DNA of 64,000 nt from the NCBI RefSeq assembly GCF_009600605.1, contig NZ_VWNA01000003.1, forward strand, positions 496,001-560,000, read 5' to 3'. The position numbers and the translations under genes were made by a program. Every line of letters begins with the position of its first letter. The stretch's first letter is position 1. This DNA is from Segnochrobactrum spirostomi. Lineage in GTDB: Bacteria; Pseudomonadota; Alphaproteobacteria; Rhizobiales; Segnochrobactraceae. Under the pieces are notes generated by a model. It saw only the letters and a list, made by a program, of their open reading frames with translations. It was not told the DNA's origin and did no database searches. Below are positions 35,736-44,766 of the stretch, one piece after another.

Positions 35736-36662
35736 CTAAAGTGCGCCGTGTTCGGCAATCGTTTTCAGAAGTTCGATCAGACCGGCGTCCCGCTCGGTGC
35801 GCAGTCTCTCCTGGCTCCGGCTTCCCACCGCCTGAGCCGTGGAGGCGGAGATTGTCGCGGCGGTCTCCGCATCAAGCCGTACCTCGAGCAGACTGTCCCA
35901 GATGGCCTGATAGGTCGGGCCATACTTGATCAGGAAGCTCTCGATGCCGTCGGCATTGAGGCCGTTCGAGATGAACGCACCCTGCAAAGCCCACTTCGGA
36001 CCAGGACCATAGATGAACGCGCGATCGACATCCTCGACCGAGGCGACGCCGTCGCGCACCAGCGCGATCGCCTCGCGCCACATGGCCCCCATCAGCCGCA
36101 GCGCGAGGTGGCCGGTGATCTCGCGATGAAGCACCACCGGCTTCTTGCCGATCGCAGTATAGATCTCCCGGGCCTGCACCAGGGCGGCGGGGGCGGTCGC
36201 ACGGCCGGCCACGATCTCCACCAACGGCATCAGGTGGACGGGATTGAACGGATGGCCGAGGACGATCCGCTGCGGATTGCGGCACTGCGCCTGCATCTCG
36301 GAAACCAGCAACGCCGAGGACGAAGAGGCCACTACGATCGCTTCATCGAGCAGATTGTCGATGTCACTGAGCATTCGCTGCTTGAGCGCCAGCGCCTCCG
36401 GTCCGTTCTCCTGCACGAAATCGACCCCCCGCAGCGCGTCCGCCAGGGTTGGGCAAGTCACGATTGTCCCACGCGCGGTGGAGGTGCCCCGCAGCGCGTC
36501 GAGATCGGCGAAAAGCGTCGGCAGCACCGCACCAAGGGCCGCGGCCCGTGCGGGATCGGGGTCGAAGCCACGCACATCATGGCCGGCATGTGCGAACGCC
36601 GCCGCCCAGCGCTGGCCGATCAATCCGAGTCCGACGATACCGATCGTCAGCCGTTCCACGAC
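35736..36662 (-). CDS. 3-hydroxyacyl-CoA/carnitine-type dehydrogenase
   Basis: 308 residues from the GTG at 36662, which overlaps the preceding gene by 16 bases. NAD motif GIVGLGLIGQRW, then GHPFNPVHLMPLVEIV (the HPFNP variant) and a C-terminal helical domain containing FIYGPGPKWALQG. This combination is seen in L-carnitine dehydrogenase and L-gulonate dehydrogenase (lambda-crystallin) relatives. It is the second such enzyme in the window; the first is at 18.7 kb in a different operon. Confidence 0.85.
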   Translation of the reverse strand, partial: VVERLTIGIVGLGLIGQRWAAAFAHAGHDVRGFDPDPARAAALGAVLPTLFADLDALRGTSTARGTIVTCPTLADALRGVDFVQENGPEALALKQRMLSDIDNLLDEAIVVASSSSALLVSEMQAQCRNPQRIVLGHPFNPVHLMPLVEIVAGRATAPAALVQAREIYTAIGKKPVVLHREITGHLALRLMGAMWREAIALVRDGVASVEDVDRAFIYGPGPKWALQGAFISNGLNADGIESFLIKYGPTYQAIWDSLLEVRLDAETAATISASTAQAVGSRSQERLRTERDAGLIELLKTIAEHGAL

Positions 36663-37525
36663 GGAGATCCGTGATCGAGCGCCCCACGCAGCGCCTCGTT
36701 GAGGTCGTTCCAAGGAATGAGCAGATCGATCCAGGCGCCGATCCGGCCGGCGACGAGGATCGCTTCGTCGATGAGGGCATCGAACGGGAGATCCTCTCTC
36801 ATTGCGGCCTTGAGCTGGAACAGGAGGGCCGGGGAGGTGTCCATGTGACAGAAATCACGCAGGCGCGTCGCTGCCTTGTCGAGTGCGATTGCCGCCATGT
36901 GCCGTAGCACCCGGGCCTCCGTACCCGATCGCTCGCTACGCAGCCACCACAACAGCTCGTGCAGCACGCGCGCTTCACCCTCAGCCGCGAACAATGGTCC
37001 GGCGGGATGCATGATCTTGCGGGAACGGGTCAACCGCGCGATGTCGTCCGGGCATTCGCGCCACAGCGCCTCGCGCGCGGCAACAAGATCGGGCGGAAGT
37101 GGCGAGGGCGCCTGAGTCACATCGTGGGCCGCTGCCACCCGGGATAGCGTTCCGGCGAAAATCCGCCGGCCTTGTTCTCGCTTCAGGTCTGCGGCGAGCG
37201 CCGCGATACCCTCGACCGGTGCCTCGAGGTGGCCGAGGACGGTGACGTGGGCAGTCTCCGCTTGCAAAGGCGCGAATGTGATCTCGAGGAATTGCCGCAC
37301 CGGCCAATAAATGAAGGCCCCAGCCGGGGCGTCGAGCACATGGGTGCTCCCCTCGACATCCTCGACGAAGGGGGCGTGCCAATAGATGTGGCTGCCGGCG
37401 ATCTTCGGCGTGTGCAGTTGCAAGGGCAGCGGCAACGCGCGCAACAGCGCCTGCCGCGTCCGTTCGGCATCACCCGTGAGGCGCAGCGGCCAGCTCTGCC
37501 GCTCCGTCGAGAAGACGAGGTCCAT
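36647..37525 (-). CDS. Protein with cyclophilin-like (DUF3830-type) N-terminus and unknown C-terminus
   Basis: 292 residues from the ATG at 37525 (a GTG at 37540 is also in frame). Residues about 20-120 resemble the cyclophilin-like DUF3830 fold: short strands with HIYWHAPF, the GAFIYWPVRQFLEI segment and VTVLGHLEAP. Residues about 130-290 are helical with many Arg, Glu and Trp (EALWRECPDDIARL, HELLWWLRSERSG) and were not recognised. There is no signal peptide. It is encoded between a NIPSNAP protein and the 3HCDH. Function unknown; the operon suggests a role in carboxylate or ketone metabolism. Confidence 0.6.
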   Translation of the reverse strand: MDLVFSTERQSWPLRLTGDAERTRQALLRALPLPLQLHTPKIAGSHIYWHAPFVEDVEGSTHVLDAPAGAFIYWPVRQFLEITFAPLQAETAHVTVLGHLEAPVEGIAALAADLKREQGRRIFAGTLSRVAAAHDVTQAPSPLPPDLVAAREALWRECPDDIARLTRSRKIMHPAGPLFAAEGEARVLHELLWWLRSERSGTEARVLRHMAAIALDKAATRLRDFCHMDTSPALLFQLKAAMREDLPFDALIDEAILVAGRIGAWIDLLIPWNDLNEALRGALDHGSPSWNG

Positions 37526-37550
37526 GGGGTCGGCTCTCACACGGGCCAGG

Positions 37551-37874
37551 TCACGGGGCGGGATTGAAGAACGAGACGGGCTTCAGGATCTGGTTGCGCA
37601 TGTCGAGTAGATAATCGGTCTCAATGACCTTGCGCCGGTACGCCTGCCAATTCGGATCGGCTTCCATACGGTCGCGGCGCGCTTCGCGATCATCGAGGCT
37701 GACATACTTCCATAGGTGTACAGTTCGCGACAAATCGCCGATGTGAGTCTGAAAGAAGCCGAACGGTTCCCCGAGATAATGCCGCTGCATCGGCAGACCG
37801 ACCTCTTCGTAGAGCTTGAGAAAGGCCGGCAGCATGTTCGGCTTCGCGGTGTAGGTGCGGTGATCGAAGATCAT
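37551..37874 (-). CDS. NIPSNAP-family small protein
   Basis: 107 residues with the NIPSNAP ferredoxin-like pattern: IFDHRTYTAKPNMLPAFLKLYEEV at the start (strand and helix), SRTVHLWKYVSLDDREARR in the middle and a late MRNQILKP. Bacterial NIPSNAP proteins are often encoded beside dehydrogenases and acyl-CoA enzymes of catabolic clusters; their biochemical role is poorly defined. The gap to the upstream hydrolase gene is 47 bases. Confidence 0.8.
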   Translation of the reverse strand: MIFDHRTYTAKPNMLPAFLKLYEEVGLPMQRHYLGEPFGFFQTHIGDLSRTVHLWKYVSLDDREARRDRMEADPNWQAYRRKVIETDYLLDMRNQILKPVSFFNPAP

Positions 37875-37921
37875 CTCGGCTTGCCTCAGTTTAGGGAAGG
37901 GCGGCAGAACTCAGTTGGCCT

Positions 37922-39228
37922 TCAACCCGCGCTGCGGACGGTCTCGGCAATCAGCCGAGCCGTAAGCAACGGGTTCTCGAGCTGGGGTACATGGCCGATC
38001 CCGTCCAGCCGGTGCACGGCGGCGAAGCCGGGGGCCCGCGCAGCATGGATTGGCGGGATGATCCGATCGGAGAGCCCCCAGATGAGCCGCGTCGGCGCGG
38101 TCACGCGGTGCAGTGCCGGCACGAGATCGAAGCCCTGGATACCGCCTGGAAAGAGCTTGACCGCGAGTGCGGCGAGGGCAGGCCGCTGCCCGCTCTCGTC
38201 AAGCCCGCGCGAGACGGCGCGGGCGTAGCCGGCGGGCAGCAGGGCTGGGTCGCCGACCATCATCTCCAGCCAGGGTCGAAGGGTGTCCGCGTCGGTCGCC
38301 TCTGTGAGGCCGGTCAGGAAGCCATCATGGATTTCCGGTCCGAGCCCCCCGGGGCGATCAAAGTGAGGGAGCGGACCGCGAGGCGGCCGATCGACGTGAG
38401 GGCGATCGCCGCCGCTCCGCCGAGCGAGTGGCCGACGAGGTGAGCTTCTTCCAGTCCGATCGCCGCCACCCGGTCGGCGAGGTGGAACACGATCTCCTCG
38501 AGGCTGACCGCCGCCATGGAGGTTTCGCGCCCATGACCCGGCAGATCGAGAGCGATGATGTCCGTCCCCGGCAATTGCGCGCGCAGCACCGGAATCACCT
38601 GTCGCCAGGTCGTCCGGTCGGCGCCGAAGCCGTGCAGCAGCAGGATCGGATCGGTCGTCCCTGCGGATCGCGGCGCTGCCGAGTGTGGGCGCAGCTCGGT
38701 TTCGCGGACGGCAGCACCAGCCGTCGTGGCACTGAAGTCTTGCCTGTTCCGGAGGGCGGCATGGACATCCCGCGCCTTGATCCGGCCGTGTGGGCCGGTC
38801 CCGGTAATGCCGTCGAGCGCGATTTGCGCGGCTGCCGCGGTGCGGCGCGCGAGAGGGGATGCGATGAGGCGCGCTCCAGGGAAGGGGGTCGTGGCAGACG
38901 GAGCGGCCGGGAACGCGCCGCGAGGGGGATCGGGCGTCGCCGCAGCGGTCGGCGCCACCACGGTCATCTCTTCAGCCGTGGCCGCGCTGTCGGACAGATG
39001 GCCGAGCACCGCGCCGACGGGCACCTCCTGACCGACCTCGCAGACGATTTCGACGAGCCATCCGTCGCATGGCGCCAGGACCTCCGTCGTCGCCTTGGCG
39101 GTCTCCACCGTCACGAGGCACTCACCGGCCTTGACGGCTGCGCCGGGACGCACCTCCCACGCGACGACCACCACTGTCTCCATATATTCGCCGCCGGCGC
39201 TGTCGATGCGGATGGGGTACGTGGTCAT
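37922..39228 (-). pseudogene. Frameshifted AcoC-like lipoyl-domain/alpha-beta-hydrolase fusion
   Basis: The first frame (38314-39228, 304 codons) has a lipoyl domain (lipoyl Lys at K45 in VETAKATTEV), a short E3-binding segment (ASPLARRTAAA, about 122-155) and the start of an alpha/beta hydrolase with nucleophile GHSLGG. After LIAPGG it goes out of frame. The rest of the hydrolase continues in another minus frame from about 38355 to 37922, beginning GLGPEIHDGF and holding the acid (WGLSDRI) and His (IGHVPQ). Adding one G to the G run near 38344-38354 restores one reading frame of about 435 codons, as in acetoin-dehydrogenase AcoC proteins. Either a real frameshift mutation or a sequence error. 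Confidence 0.85.
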
Positions 39229-39237
39229 CGCCGCTTC

Positions 39238-40212
39238 CTATCGCAACGTCGCGAGCGCAGCGTCGCGGATCTTGGCCGCGTTCGGCAGCATCGCGCTCTC
39301 GAGCGGCTCCGAATAGGGGATGGGCATGTCCGGCAGGGTCACCCGCGCGACCGGGGCGTCGAGCTCGTCGAAGGCATGATCCATGATGGTGGCGGACAAT
39401 TCGGCCGCGTAGCCGCAGAAGCGCCAACCTTCGTTGACGACCACCGCATGATGGGTCTTTGCAATCGAGGCCACGATCGCATCGACGTCGAGCGGGCGTA
39501 GCGAGCGTAAGTCGACGACCTCGGCAGAGATGCCGTCGGCTTCCAAAAGCGTCGCGGCCTTGGTCGCCTCGATAACCATCTTGGACGTTGCAAAGATGGA
39601 AATGTCGCTCCCGTCACGTACGACTGAGGCGCGGCCGAGCGGCACGATCACATCGCCGTCGGGCACCTCGCCCCGCACGTTGTAGAGCAGTTTGTGCTCC
39701 AGAAAGACGGTCGGCTGATCGTCGCGGATGGCCGCCTTCAGCATCCCCTTGGCATCTGCGGGTGTAGAGGGGGCGACGACCTTCAGGCCCGGAATGTGCG
39801 CCAGCATGGAATCGAGCGCCTTCGAGTGCTGAGCTCCGGCACCGGCCCCACCGCCGCCCTGGGTGCGCAGCACGAACGGCATTTTTACCTGACCGTTCCA
39901 GATATAATTGTAGATGGATGCTTGGTTGACGAGCGCGTCGAGAGAGAGCGGCACGAAGTCGGCGTACATGATTTCCAGGACCGGCCGCGTGCCAGTCATC
40001 GCCGCCGTCACCGCCATGGCCGTGAGCGCCTGCTCGGAGATGGGCGTGTCGCGCACGCGGCGTTCGCCGAAGGTCTCCATCAGGCCCTTGGTGACTTTGA
40101 AGACGCCGCCATAGCGGCCGATATCCTCGCCGAACAGGAACACCGACGGATCGGCCTCCATCTCCTCCCGCAAGGCGGCATTGAGCGCCTCGGCATAGCG
40201 CATGAGTGCCAT
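39238..40212 (-). CDS. 2-oxoacid/acetoin dehydrogenase E1 beta subunit
   Basis: 324 residues in the transketolase-like E1 beta family (AcoB/PdhB). FLFGEDIGRYGGVFKVTKGL at the N-terminus, YADFVPLSLDALVNQ, GGGGAGAGAQHSK and the C-terminal LRSLRPLDVDAI and VVNEGWRFCG segments are all conserved. It forms an alpha2beta2 E1 with the upstream subunit. The start overlaps closely (one base after the E1 alpha stop). Confidence 0.93.
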   Translation of the reverse strand: MALMRYAEALNAALREEMEADPSVFLFGEDIGRYGGVFKVTKGLMETFGERRVRDTPISEQALTAMAVTAAMTGTRPVLEIMYADFVPLSLDALVNQASIYNYIWNGQVKMPFVLRTQGGGGAGAGAQHSKALDSMLAHIPGLKVVAPSTPADAKGMLKAAIRDDQPTVFLEHKLLYNVRGEVPDGDVIVPLGRASVVRDGSDISIFATSKMVIEATKAATLLEADGISAEVVDLRSLRPLDVDAIVASIAKTHHAVVVNEGWRFCGYAAELSATIMDHAFDELDAPVARVTLPDMPIPYSEPLESAMLPNAAKIRDAALATLR

Positions 40213-40213
40213 T

Positions 40214-41185
40214 TCAGTGGGCCTCGCTGTAAGGGTTGCTGGCCTCGTCGAGCCTGAATGTGGGGAAAGGGGCGGCCAGCGCTGCGGCGAAGGCGTCGTC
40301 CACCTCGGTCTTGGCAGCGGATTCGATATCGCTGAGGGTCTCGTCGCCGACGCTCGCGCGCAGCGCCTCCCGACTGATCTTTAGCGGATCGCGTGCTCTC
40401 CAGGCGGCGATGTCCTCAGGGCGCTGGTAGCCGCCCATGTCGGAGGTGGAGAAGCCTTCCATGCGATAGGTCTTGCATTCGACGAGGCCGGGGCCGTCGC
40501 CGCGCCGGGCCCGCTCGACCATGCCGGCGACGGCGCGGTAGATCGCAACCGCGTCATTGCCGTCGACGATCTCCGACGGCATCGCATACCCGGCGGCGCG
40601 CACTGCGAGGTCTGGCACGGAGGATTGCACCGCCGACGGTACCGTTAGGCCGAAGCCATTGTGTTCCAATACGAAAACTACTGGTAGCTTCCACAGAGCG
40701 GCGATGTTCATCGCCTCGTGGCAGATGCCGGTCTGGGCTGCGCCGTCACCGAACACGCAAAGCGCGACGCTCCGCTGACCGAGCACCTGCATCGAAAGCG
40801 CCATGCCGGTGGCGGCCGGAATGCCGGCGCCCACGATCGCGTTGCCACCGATAACGCCCGCCTCGACGTCGGCAATCAACATGTGGCCCGCCCGCCCGCC
40901 ACAGGCGCCCGTGGCACGGCCCATGATCTCGGCGACGACAGGCCCCATCGCCATGCCCTTGCCGATATAGACAGCGTGGCCCCGATGGGTCGTCGTTACC
41001 TTGTCGCCCGGCTCCAGCACGGCTGTCGCCGCCACGCCGACAGCTTCCTGACCGTCGCAGCGATGGATCGGCCCGCGGGTGCGGCCCTCCCTATGGAGAA
41101 CCCCCAAACCTTCCTCCAAATGGCGCACAAGCACCATCCTTCGGTACATCTCCAGGTGTTCGGCAACCGATGGGCTATTCTTCAC
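40214..41185 (-). CDS. TPP-dependent acetoin/2-oxoacid dehydrogenase E1 alpha subunit
   Basis: 323 residues from the GTG at 41185, which has GGGAGA seven bases upstream. The TPP motif GDGAAQTGICHEAMNIAALW and the downstream VFVLEHNGFG are intact, with HRGHAVYIGKGM earlier. The length matches AcoA-type proteins. The frame could run upstream to 41437, but that would cross a promoter with operator site 3. With E1 beta and the lipoyl/hydrolase fusion it makes an acetoin-dehydrogenase-like set; no E3 gene is visible. It is first in an operon of seven genes down to 34883. Confidence 0.92.
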   Translation of the reverse strand: MKNSPSVAEHLEMYRRMVLVRHLEEGLGVLHREGRTRGPIHRCDGQEAVGVAATAVLEPGDKVTTTHRGHAVYIGKGMAMGPVVAEIMGRATGACGGRAGHMLIADVEAGVIGGNAIVGAGIPAATGMALSMQVLGQRSVALCVFGDGAAQTGICHEAMNIAALWKLPVVFVLEHNGFGLTVPSAVQSSVPDLAVRAAGYAMPSEIVDGNDAVAIYRAVAGMVERARRGDGPGLVECKTYRMEGFSTSDMGGYQRPEDIAAWRARDPLKISREALRASVGDETLSDIESAAKTEVDDAFAAALAAPFPTFRLDEASNPYSEAH

Positions 41186-41210
41186 GCGAGTCTCCCGAAG
41201 CGCGATAGAA

Positions 41211-41239
41211 TTTAATGCAGATGTGTCGACACTTTTCAA
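41211..41239 (-). promoter_or_regulatory. Promoter with operator site 3 (TGTCGACA) in the spacer
   Basis: On the minus strand TTGAAA (41239-41234) is followed by exactly 17 bases and ATTAAA (41216-41211). The palindrome TGTCGACA (41224-41231) lies wholly in the spacer between the hexamers. That is a typical repressor position. The predicted start is about 20 bases before the E1 alpha GTG. A degenerate copy, TGTCGACG, lies at 41325-41332, 101 bases upstream. The gap 41186-41393 has no gene. Confidence 0.7.
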
Positions 41240-41393
41240 GCCACTCGAGCCGCCATCCGCAGCACGGACGGGCATAGGGGATGGAGGGCGTGGGCGAGTG
41301 TCTGAAACGGAGGACAGGCTTTCCTGTCGACGGGGGCACCGGCCTCCACGTGGTCGCGTGCGGCTTGGACGGGATGCGATCGGCAGGCGCGGT

Positions 41394-43130
41394 TCAATCG
41401 CCGTCGAAGAGCTCCCGCAGCGCGGCGAGCATCGCATCGAGGTCCGGGCAGGGGTAGGCGCCGAGGCCCACGATCTGTCCGGTCACATCGACCGGGAGGC
41501 CAGAATTGGAATCGGCTGGGACCTCGTTCAATCGCCCGCCGATCAGCACCGGCACGGTGAAGCCTTCCGCCGTCATGGCGGCCGTCACGGCGCGCACATA
41601 GCGCAGCGCGACGCCATTGTAGGTGCTTATCGCGAGCGCGTCGGCGCCCTCGGCCTTGGCGCGCGCCACAAGAACCTCGGGATCGACCGCGACGCCTGCG
41701 TCGACGATGGCGACCCCTAGCAACTCGAGCGCCTGTTCGACGAGATGTTTGCCGTGTTCGTGAACGTCCGTGGTGCCGATACAGATCGTGAGCGGGCGCT
41801 GGAGGGCGAGGGGCCTTTGCGCGGCGACCCAGCGCACCGCCTTCTCATCGAGCTCGCGTGCCCATTCGGCGGCGACGAGCGCGGTACGACCGCGTGCCGC
41901 CGGCGCGCCGGGACCGAACAGGGCCTCCATCTGCCGTGGTCCCATGCGCCGGATCGCCAACAGCAGCGCGGCCGGATCGTCGATGGCTACGCTGCGATCG
42001 GCGAGCCCGTCGAGCACGGCGGCGGCAAAGTGCCGGCCACCCGCGACCAGAACGTCGGCCATCGCCTCTACTTTGCGCCAGTCCATCAGCGGCTCTTGGA
42101 AGGGAGCGTGCTCGCCGAGGCGGTGGCAGAAGGTCTGCGCGTCGATGATCTCGTCGATATCGGGAATCCGCTGGTTCTCCGTCACCGGCACGGGATTGAC
42201 CGCATGGCCGGAGGGCCAGCGGCCGAGCGCGAGCAGATCCGCGGATAGATAGCTTGCGAGGCTCGCATAATTGCCTGCCGGGCTCGATTGGTAGGCGACC
42301 GTATTGCCGAAGATCATGGTGCCCGGTGTTCCGCTGACACGCGTCAGGGCGGCATGAAAGGCCATCCGCGAAAGTGGATCGCTGAAATGGTGTCCGTAAC
42401 AATGGGCCAGGCGGCCCCCGATCAGTTCTTCGACGATCCGCTTCTCAATCAGCACCATGCCGAGCGCGCAAGCCATATCGAGGAAAAGGCCGGCAAAGCC
42501 GTCGTCGAGATTGGAATGGACCAGGATCTCGGCGTCCTGCGCCGCGATGAGGCCGAGAGCCGTCACAGTCGCTTCCGTCGTTGCGACGTCGTCGCTCCAA
42601 TAGGGCAGTCGAAACGTGAAATATTGGCCGAGATTGCCGATCGCTGTAGCCCCGGCGGCGATGGCCGCCCGGCAGTTCTCCACTGCGCCCGGCAATCCCA
42701 GCATGAAGTCGCCGAAATGGGCGGCGGCCGGGGCTGCGTCGGTCACACGAGCGAAATCCTCCGGGCCGGTGAGGACGATTCCCGTCCCGCGAGAGGCCTT
42801 AGCCCGCGCCGCCTCCGGATAGCCCATCGACCAATCGAGCGTGATGCCGAAACGGTCCACGCGAATGCCAGCATCCGCACAGTGACCATGCACGAGGCGG
42901 ATTGCTTCCAGCGTCCGCTCGATGTTGCGGAAGCCGATATGGGCGTGTTGCATGATCCGCCCCTCCGCTGCCGCTTGACGCTTGTAAGCCGCTTCGGACG
43001 GCACCGCCCATTCCGTGAGGAACCGGCAGCGGCCGAGCCGCCAGTCCCGCGCCATCGTACGGCCCGCGGCCAACAGGTCGGTGCCGGGTTTGAGCCGCGG
43101 GTCAGTCAAAGCCAACGTCTGCTCGTTCAT
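41394..43130 (-). CDS. Cobalamin-dependent mutase with fused B12-binding domain, substrate unknown
   Basis: 578 residues. The C-terminal domain (about 448-578) is a B12-binding Rossmann domain with the base-off motif D455-x-H457-x2-G460 and the later ISTYNG and LIGGRLNEV segments. The N-terminal part (about 1-430) resembles the catalytic barrel of glutamate mutase E: TLDWSMGYPEA, GTMIFGNTVAYQ, GHAVNPVPVTENQRIPDIDEI. In known glutamate mutase the two parts are separate proteins (GlmS and GlmE); here they are one chain. It could be a carbon-skeleton mutase or aminomutase of a new specificity. It overlaps the upstream hydrolase gene (ATGA) in a four-gene operon. Confidence 0.8.
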   Translation of the reverse strand: MNEQTLALTDPRLKPGTDLLAAGRTMARDWRLGRCRFLTEWAVPSEAAYKRQAAAEGRIMQHAHIGFRNIERTLEAIRLVHGHCADAGIRVDRFGITLDWSMGYPEAARAKASRGTGIVLTGPEDFARVTDAAPAAAHFGDFMLGLPGAVENCRAAIAAGATAIGNLGQYFTFRLPYWSDDVATTEATVTALGLIAAQDAEILVHSNLDDGFAGLFLDMACALGMVLIEKRIVEELIGGRLAHCYGHHFSDPLSRMAFHAALTRVSGTPGTMIFGNTVAYQSSPAGNYASLASYLSADLLALGRWPSGHAVNPVPVTENQRIPDIDEIIDAQTFCHRLGEHAPFQEPLMDWRKVEAMADVLVAGGRHFAAAVLDGLADRSVAIDDPAALLLAIRRMGPRQMEALFGPGAPAARGRTALVAAEWARELDEKAVRWVAAQRPLALQRPLTICIGTTDVHEHGKHLVEQALELLGVAIVDAGVAVDPEVLVARAKAEGADALAISTYNGVALRYVRAVTAAMTAEGFTVPVLIGGRLNEVPADSNSGLPVDVTGQIVGLGAYPCPDLDAMLAALRELFDGD

Positions 43131-43939
43131 CCCCCGATCTCCTCGCCCTTTGCGTCGCCGACGAAGCGTCGCACGAGCCCCGCGAAGGTTCGCGGATCGG
43201 CCACGGGATGAAAGTGCGCGCCCGACACCATCCGCATGATCGCGCCGGGGATCGCGTCGGCGATCGCCCGCGAGAGCGCCGGTGGGACGAGGATATCCCC
43301 GTCCGCCGCGACGACCAGAACCGGAGCCTTGATACGGGAGAGCTCGGCGAGGCGGTCGTGGTAGAGCAGCATCCGCACCCGCGCGCTTGCGACGGAAAGC
43401 GGCGCAAGCCGTTCTTCCGCGGCGGCAATTGCGGCCTCGAGTTGCAGGGTGTGGGCGGCGAGATAAGCGGGCTCATGGCCCAGCACGTGGGTGAGCCGCT
43501 GGTAGGGCGCCGCGAGGCCCGCGTCGAGCAGCTCCGCTCGCGCGGTGAAGAGCATCCGGAACCGCGCATCGGCCCGCGCCCACGCGCTGCTGATGATGAA
43601 ATCGAGGCCCCATGTGGGGTGATCGAGAGCGATGATCTGGGCGATGGCGCCGCCGGTGGAATGGCCGACGACGTGCATCGGCTCGCCGACCTCGGCCATC
43701 AGGCCGACGATGTCGCCCGCGATCTGCGCGAGGCTATAGCGGCCGGGGGGACGATCGCTGCGACCGGCGCCGCGATGATCGACGATCAACAGCCGATGGT
43801 CGGGGACCAGTCTGGCCGTTACATCTGCCCAGAACCGGCCGTCGCCGCCGAGGCCGGGGATGAGCAGAACCGCCGGGCCGTCAGTGCCCACGCGCTCATA
43901 ATGGATGCCGCAACCGTCGGAGGCGCGATAGAGGGGCAT
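43127..43939 (-). CDS. Alpha/beta-fold hydrolase
   Basis: 270 residues with oxyanion segment IPGLGGDGRFW, nucleophile elbow GHSTGG, an acid residue in VVAADGDILVPP and the catalytic His in VSGAHFHPVADP. The family includes 3-oxoadipate enol-lactonase and many ester or C-C hydrolases. It is soluble. It overlaps the mutase gene by four bases and shares one base with the dehydrogenase gene before it, so it clearly belongs to the mutase operon. Substrate unknown. Confidence 0.85.
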   Translation of the reverse strand: MPLYRASDGCGIHYERVGTDGPAVLLIPGLGGDGRFWADVTARLVPDHRLLIVDHRGAGRSDRPPGRYSLAQIAGDIVGLMAEVGEPMHVVGHSTGGAIAQIIALDHPTWGLDFIISSAWARADARFRMLFTARAELLDAGLAAPYQRLTHVLGHEPAYLAAHTLQLEAAIAAAEERLAPLSVASARVRMLLYHDRLAELSRIKAPVLVVAADGDILVPPALSRAIADAIPGAIMRMVSGAHFHPVADPRTFAGLVRRFVGDAKGEEIGG

Positions 43940-44766
43940 CAGCGCAGGCTCCCGGCGAGCAGACCCCGCAGCGCGGCGGCGAGGCTGAGGGCCGTCACGC
44001 GCGAAGTTTTGGGATTGTCCGGCGACGGCACGTTGGCGAAGCGGAACTGGGCGCGTCCGGCCACGCTCTCGACCTCGATTTCGTGAACGTTGCCGGTGAC
44101 GGCGGGGTCGGCGATGATTCTGACCGACAGTGGTGCCGGACGGCAGGCGAGCGCGAGCGTAAGGGCCGCGTTGAGATTGCGCGGATAGAGGAGGGTAGCT
44201 GCCTCAGCCGTTCCTTCAAACAAGTCCACCGCCTCGCGATCGGCCGAAAGCCCGCGGGCGGCGAGTTCCTCCGCCCAGGCGGCCGGCGGCTTGCGCGAAA
44301 TATAGCGGAGGCGGGCGTCAGGAAGCCCGGCCACGCTCGCCACGTAATCGAGCCCGCCGATTGCGCCGGGCGCCGTCAGATAGGGGGTGCGGGATTGCCG
44401 ATGCGCGGCCTCGATACGGGCTGCGACGGCGGGGTTGGCCAAGGCCCCCGTCGAGGCGATGATCACCGGAATGCCGGCGGCGACGAGGCGCGGCACATAG
44501 GCTTCGACTGCCGTCTGTCCGGCCGCTTCGATGACGGCCGCAGGCCGTGCCGCGATTAGGGCCTCGATGTTCGCGACGGCGTTCACATGGCGCGGGACTT
44601 GGCCGAAAGAGCCCGTGCGGGTCAGCACCCGCCAGAGCGCGGTGTCGGGGCCGAAGATCGCGGCCAGCTCACGGCCGAGCACACCGAAGCCTATCATGCC
44701 GAGCTGTATCGGTACGGCGGAGGGGGCCGGAGGCGCCGCCATGGCGGTCGGGTCCCGATCAGCCAT
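43939..44766 (-). CDS. L-aspartate dehydrogenase-family protein (NadX-like)
   Basis: 275 residues. NAD motif GMIGFGVLGREL near residue 23, APGAIGGLDYVASV (the aspartate dehydrogenase catalytic segment), GTAEAATLLYPRNLNAALTLAL and VPSPDNPKTSRVTALS are all family signatures. The enzyme interconverts an amino acid and its imino/oxo acid. No nadA or nadB is nearby, so a catabolic rather than NAD-biosynthetic role fits. It overlaps the cupin gene by eight bases. The amine partner in this operon is probably the product or substrate of the B12 mutase (inference). Confidence 0.85.
   Translation of the reverse strand: MADRDPTAMAAPPAPSAVPIQLGMIGFGVLGRELAAIFGPDTALWRVLTRTGSFGQVPRHVNAVANIEALIAARPAAVIEAAGQTAVEAYVPRLVAAGIPVIIASTGALANPAVAARIEAAHRQSRTPYLTAPGAIGGLDYVASVAGLPDARLRYISRKPPAAWAEELAARGLSADREAVDLFEGTAEAATLLYPRNLNAALTLALACRPAPLSVRIIADPAVTGNVHEIEVESVAGRAQFRFANVPSPDNPKTSRVTALSLAAALRGLLAGSLR

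Noticed and set aside
41325-41332. TGTCGACG as a fifth operator
   Set aside because: One mismatch breaks the palindrome and no promoter hexamers are near; kept only as a possible auxiliary site.
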